From Chloropicon primus (Eukaryota; Chlorophyta; Chloropicophyceae; Chloropicales; Chloropicaceae): 64,000 nucleotides of DNA. The position numbers and the translations under genes were made by a program. Positions 60,628 through 64,000 of the stretch are shown here, piece after piece. The notes below the pieces were generated by a model. That model saw only the letters and a program-made list of their open reading frames with translations, did no database searches and had not been told where the DNA came from. The first letter of the stretch is position 1. Each line of letters begins with the position of its first letter. The stretch is from the NCBI GenBank assembly GCA_023205875.1, contig CP060762.1, positions 372,001-436,000 on the forward strand, read 5' to 3'.

Positions 60628-61455
60628 TCACTGCGTGGAGTCTTCGAACTTCGTGGTCAAGTTCTCGGCTCCGCCCTGCATGGCCTGCCTCCGTGCATTG
60701 AGCATGATGGCCTTGTGCCGCAGGTTCTCGTGGAGGATGAGATCGGTGGGCGAAGGAGGAAGCCTTGATCGAGCCCCGGGCCCGCCTTTGACCTTGGTCA
60801 CCACCTCCGTGGTGCTCGCCCTCGCGTTCTGCAGGATGGCCTCGCGCCTCAAGTTCTTGTGACAGCTGACGTCCGAGGGCGAGATAGGGAAGGTGGCACG
60901 GCCTCTCTCACCGAGGGACAGGCTCTCTGCCTTGACGCTCGCCCTGTCCGATCCCGAGACGCTCTCCGCGTTGGCCAAGATCGCTTCTTGGAGCACGTTC
61001 GTGCGAAAGGTGGAGTCCGTGGGTGACACGGGAAGGTCCTTGTGGGACACAGGTTTCGCAAACGCGTCCTTGGGCACCTCCACGCTCTTTGGCCGAGACT
61101 TTCTCGGGAAGGAAGGAATCTCCTCGATGGCCTTCCCTTCCACAGCGCTCTTCTTCAGTTGCTGCTTCTGCTCGTGCTTCCTCCTGTGTGCGTGGGCGGG
61201 CTTCTTCACCTCGCCGAGGCCCCCGGTCCTCCTCGTGTTCAGCTCGCTCCTGGACACGCCACCGAAGGGCTTCCTCTCACCTTTGCCCTTCTTCCCCAAG
61301 CCTCCGTCCTTGACGGAGGAGGACTTGAGGATTTGGTTGGCCTGGACTCCCACTCCCTTGTGGTGGGCACTGTAAACCATGTTCTCCACTCCACTGCCAG
61401 GTCCTGGCAAAGCCGAGACTCCATTCTCCGCGCCTTCCACGAATACTTCGAACAT
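60628..61455 (-). CDS. Protein with three SPTD repeats, unknown function
   Basis: The 275-residue product starts at ATG 61455 (MFEVFVEGAENGVSALPG). It is basic, mostly disordered-looking and ends with three copies of a repeat of about 47 residues: LPVSPTDSTFRTNVLQEAIL, FPISPSDVSCHKNLRREAIL, and LPPSPTDLILHENLRHKAIM. The consensus is P-x-S-P-(T/S)-D, then five residues, an N-(V/L)-x-x-(E/K)-A-I and N-A. The spacing and helical tail (AILxNAR) suggest repeated binding sites on a partner such as a microtubule or a phosphoprotein reader; the SP dipeptides may be phosphorylated. I do not recognise the family. It is convergent with DXR (178 bp between stops). Confidence 0.65.
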   Translation of the reverse strand: MFEVFVEGAENGVSALPGPGSGVENMVYSAHHKGVGVQANQILKSSSVKDGGLGKKGKGERKPFGGVSRSELNTRRTGGLGEVKKPAHAHRRKHEQKQQLKKSAVEGKAIEEIPSFPRKSRPKSVEVPKDAFAKPVSHKDLPVSPTDSTFRTNVLQEAILANAESVSGSDRASVKAESLSLGERGRATFPISPSDVSCHKNLRREAILQNARASTTEVVTKVKGGPGARSRLPPSPTDLILHENLRHKAIMLNARRQAMQGGAENLTTKFEDSTQ

Positions 61456-62469
61456 TTTGTGAGCAAAAAAACAACCTGAAACAAGCTGCCTCACTCACGC
61501 ACGCGGTCCTCTCTCCCTCTCTCTCAAGTGTCACCAAACGGATGCTCCCTCCTGGAAAGAAGACGCTAATGGTAATGCCCAATGCTTATGGTATAAATGG
61601 TAAATGGCAGCGTCCTACCCAAGAAGAAGAAGAAGAAGAAGTGATGTGATACGATATGATGTGATGTGATGTGATGTGATGTCCCACAAGCGATGGAAGA
61701 GGAAAGGTAAGATGGTGGTACCAAGGTAATGCCTTGGCCCTCGAACGTGTGTTGCGTCGGTCGCCACACGGCGGATGATGCAAAGCAAAGCAAAGCAAGT
61801 GTGACAGACCATTCGCCCGCCAAAGCTCAAGATTTCTCCCTTGGTTGCCACCCTTTTCTGCCCAAGATGGAATCCGTAGTACGACGTATTGAAGTGTTTC
61901 GTGCCCATGTGACGTGGTTTACAATGGGTTTACAATACGACGTCCGGTTGTGTAGAAACTCCATAGGAAGTGGCCAACCCCCACGGCCGTCCAACGAATA
62001 CGAAGAAGAACGGCACAACGGACAGGTCGGACGACCCGAGCCAAGGAACGCCAAGTGCGCGCGCACAAGATGATGGCACAGAGGACCGAAGAGTGAGAGT
62101 GAGAGTGAGAGTGATGATCATGATTGGAGCTACAACCTATAACGCTTGTATATCCAGGCTTGTATGCTGTGTGCAAAGCAATCTCCCTTGTTGCGCGACG
62201 AACCCGAGCGTTAATTCTCACTCCGCCATGTCGTGTCATTAGGGTTTAGGGTTTTCCCCCGTTGAAATCACTGTTCGGGTAACGGACGAGGGGCGTGACA
62301 AGAGAGGGAGCGGAGAGCGAGACGAGCCAGAGCAACACGACGAGGCGAAGTGCGCGCGCAGAGGCGAAGGGGTCTGTCTTCGATCGATCGAAGGCTTCAC
62401 GAGGACTCGTGGGTTTCCTTTTTTTTTTTTTTTGTGGCGCCAACTTGAACTGAATTGAGTGGGGAAGGC
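61456..62469. repeat. Intergenic region with GATGTG array and telomere-like motif
   Basis: The 1.0-kb gap holds a GATGTGATGTGATAC-type array (61640-61682), a GAGTGAGA run (62094-62111), and a TTAGGGTTTAGGGTTTT stretch at 62239-62255, which matches the plant telomere repeat for about two units. A T run lies at 62419-62432. The promoter of the sterol methyltransferase gene must lie at the right end. Confidence 0.55.
62239..62255 (+). promoter_or_regulatory. Telo-box-like motif upstream of SMT
   Basis: The sequence TTAGGGTTTAGGGTTTT contains two TTTAGGG units, 215 bp before the SMT start. On the minus strand it reads AAAACCCTAAACCCTAA, the plant telo-box, which in land plants sits in promoters of growth genes. 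It might be chance. Confidence 0.4.
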
Positions 62470-63657
62470 ATGAAGCGAAAGTGTTCTTCTTCTCCGACGA
62501 CGACGACGACGATCGAGGGGAAGAGTGGGAACGGGATGGAGGCGGAGGTCGCCGTGACGGAGGCGGAGGTGAGGGAGGACATCAGCCCGCACGACGCCGG
62601 GACGAAGGTGCCTGTGCCTCCCTCGTCGTCGCCTGCCTCGCCCGACTCGAAGAAGAAGAAGAGGTGGTGGAAGTTCCTGGAGAGGTTCGGGGGCTTGACG
62701 CGATCGGACGTGAAGAGCGAGTGGAACGATTACGACGCGACGTTCACGCAAAAGGACGGGAAGGGGATCACGGACAAGGAGCACACCAAGGACGGAGTGG
62801 AGAAGTTCTACAACCTCGTAACCGACATTTACGAGTGGGGCTGGGGACCAAGCTTCCACTTCTCTCCCAGGCTGAGGGGCAAAGGAATTGCGGAGTCTTC
62901 CGCGGCCCACGAGACGAGGATCGCGGACAACTTGGGCCTGAAGCCGGGGACGATGGCCCTGGACGTGGGCTGCGGCATCGGGGGGCCCCTCATCACGATC
63001 GCGTCGCACAGCGGGGCCAAGGTGGTGGGCGTGACCATCAACAAGTACCAGGTCGAGAGGTGCAAGGCCCGCGCCATCAAGGCTGGCTTGAAGTATAAGG
63101 AGGACTTCGACGTCGTTCAGGGGAACTTCTTGGACCTTCAGTTCGCGGAGAGCTCGATAGACAACGCGTATGCCATCGAGGCGACGTGCCACTCGCCGGA
63201 CCTTGAGAAGGCGTACAGCGAGATCTTCAGAGTCTTGAAGCCCGGCGGAAAATTCGTGAATTACGAGTGGGTCTCGACCTCTGTGTACGATCCGAAGAAC
63301 CCGGACCACGTCAGGTGCATCGATGAGATCAACTACGCCAACGCTCTCCCGGAGATGCGCAGGTACTATGAGATCGCCGAGGTCGCGAGGAAGGTCGGGT
63401 TCGAGGTTCTCGTGGAGAGGGACCTGGCCGTGACCACCAACGCTGGCAATTGGTGGGAGATCCTCAAAAAGAGCATGAAGAAGTACAAGCTCAACGACAT
63501 TATTATTAAGACTCTTTCGTTCTTGAGGATCCTCCCAAAGGAGACCAAGGACGTCCACAAGATGCTTTACGGCGTCCTCGGCACGTTCATCGAGGGTGGT
63601 GAGATGGGCATCTTTTCGCCGATGTACATGGTCGTCCTCCAGAAACCAGAAGCTTGA
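62470..63657 (+). CDS. SMT1: Sterol 24-C-methyltransferase
   Basis: The 395-residue protein is an SMT1-type sterol C24-methyltransferase, which methylates cycloartenol in phytosterol or ergosterol synthesis at the ER. Characteristic regions are present: region I YEWGWGPSFHFSPR, the SAM-binding LDVGCGIGGP near residue 163, region III YAIEATCHSPD, and VNYEWVSTSVYDP. The C-terminus has GIFSPMYMVV. The first 60 residues are polar, with Thr, Ser and a KKKKR run. The start is ATG 62470; the frame opens earlier without an ATG. The gene is intronless and GC-rich. A TGTAA lies 84 nt after the stop (63742-63746). Whether it adds one or two methyl groups cannot be decided here. Confidence 0.93.
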   Translation: MKRKCSSSPTTTTTIEGKSGNGMEAEVAVTEAEVREDISPHDAGTKVPVPPSSSPASPDSKKKKRWWKFLERFGGLTRSDVKSEWNDYDATFTQKDGKGITDKEHTKDGVEKFYNLVTDIYEWGWGPSFHFSPRLRGKGIAESSAAHETRIADNLGLKPGTMALDVGCGIGGPLITIASHSGAKVVGVTINKYQVERCKARAIKAGLKYKEDFDVVQGNFLDLQFAESSIDNAYAIEATCHSPDLEKAYSEIFRVLKPGGKFVNYEWVSTSVYDPKNPDHVRCIDEINYANALPEMRRYYEIAEVARKVGFEVLVERDLAVTTNAGNWWEILKKSMKKYKLNDIIIKTLSFLRILPKETKDVHKMLYGVLGTFIEGGEMGIFSPMYMVVLQKPEA

Positions 63658-63810
63658 GCGGACCCGGGGACGCGATTCCACAACCAAGGCACAATCAGGC
63701 AAAGAGAGAGAGAGAGAGCCCTGCCTTGCCCCCCCCAAACCTGTAATCGATTTTTTTTGCTCCACCAGAAAATAGAAGAAATCATTTTTTTTGGCTCGAC
63801 GACGACGGCC

Positions 63811-64000
63811 ATGTCGTCGACGTTACTCGAGCGCACTCGAGGTAAGCGCAACCGAGGCAGAGGAAGCCATGCTCGGCTTCCCCTCTTCCTCCTCGTTCCC
63901 TCTCCCTTGGTCTCGAAGCTGACGGCTCGTTTCGGCTCGTTTCTCTCTCTCTCTCTCTGTCTCTCTCTGTGCAGCTCTGCATGAAGAGATCGAGCGAAGC
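63811..64000 (+). CDS. Start of an unidentified gene cut by the right edge
   Basis: Exon 1 (63811-63841) encodes MSSTLLERTR and ends in phase 1 at GAG|GTAAGC. The intron (63842-63974) has a TCTC tract and ends TGTGCAG. Exon 2 begins at 63975 and reads to the window end as ALHEEIERS. The joined start MSSTLLERTRALHEEIERS looks like a coiled-coil N-terminus. The rest lies beyond the window, so no family can be given. Confidence 0.6.

Noticed and set aside
62239-63765. A 508-codon open frame antisense to SMT
   Set aside because: Same reason: the plus strand encodes a complete sterol methyltransferase and the antisense frame has no recognisable domain.

Overview
The window is nuclear DNA from a compact, GC-rich, intron-poor eukaryotic alga, most likely a green alga with a primary plastid. 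Plastid-type enzymes (ThiC, DXR, TadA, an alpha-amylase) start with Arg/Ser/Ala-rich presequences that have no hydrophobic signal peptide in front, which argues against a secondary plastid. Several genes have a TGTAA element shortly after the stop (for example 6554-6558, 48523-48527, 55832-55836, 63742-63746), as in chlorophyte polyadenylation signals. Introns are GT-AG, mostly 76-230 nt, and lie mainly at the 5' ends of genes. A prasinophyte or Chloropicon-like lineage would fit, but I cannot name the species.

Layout. 0.1-10.6 kb: UFL1, a single-pass Cys-rich membrane protein, a plastid-type membrane protein with SPF repeats, a 5'-deoxynucleotidase and a large RPGRIP1L-like ciliary protein. 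11.1-14.3 kb: an uncertain two-exon gene, then a gene-empty AT-rich island of about 2 kb. 14.3-30.1 kb: ACT-domain alpha-amylase, HSL-type esterase, cupin-Nudix fusion, FCF2, TadA, a Kelch protein, ThiC, SmD3 (four exons) and a MATH-BTB protein. 30.4-47.3 kb: a small tail-anchored protein, a four-site cGMP-dependent protein kinase, TsaE, a TPR/CS co-chaperone-like protein, a twin-CX9C protein, a GT29 sialyltransferase-like protein, a CTL/SLC44 transporter, 3-hydroxyisobutyrate dehydrogenase, and TruA overlapping a TMEM42-like gene. 47.4-64 kb: MRT4, a membrane-anchored GT4 glycosyltransferase, a tail-anchored golgin with 324-bp tandem repeats, a possible ciliary protein, a Raf-like kinase, DXR, a triple-repeat protein, sterol C24-methyltransferase, and the first two exons of a gene cut by the right edge.

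The genes are mostly housekeeping and alternate between strands, so many pairs share short promoter regions. Themes are plastid metabolism (thiamine, isoprenoid, starch), RNA and ribosome maturation (SmD3, FCF2, MRT4, TruA, TadA, TsaE), Golgi and membrane functions (golgin, GT29, GT4, CTL), cilia (RPGRIP1L-like, a possible ciliary protein, PKG) and protein modification (UFL1, MATH-BTB). I see no rRNA, tRNA, CRISPR array or recognisable mobile element.

The most unusual points are: two start codons five bases apart that open two overlapping frames (TMEM42-like and TruA); the AT-rich island, a candidate centromere or origin; a cupin-Nudix fusion that has lost the two key Nudix glutamates; an ACT domain fused to a plastid alpha-amylase; and a 14-codon upstream frame whose stop overlaps the FCF2 start as ATGA. 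Splice sites were assigned by eye from reading frame and family similarity, without transcript data.
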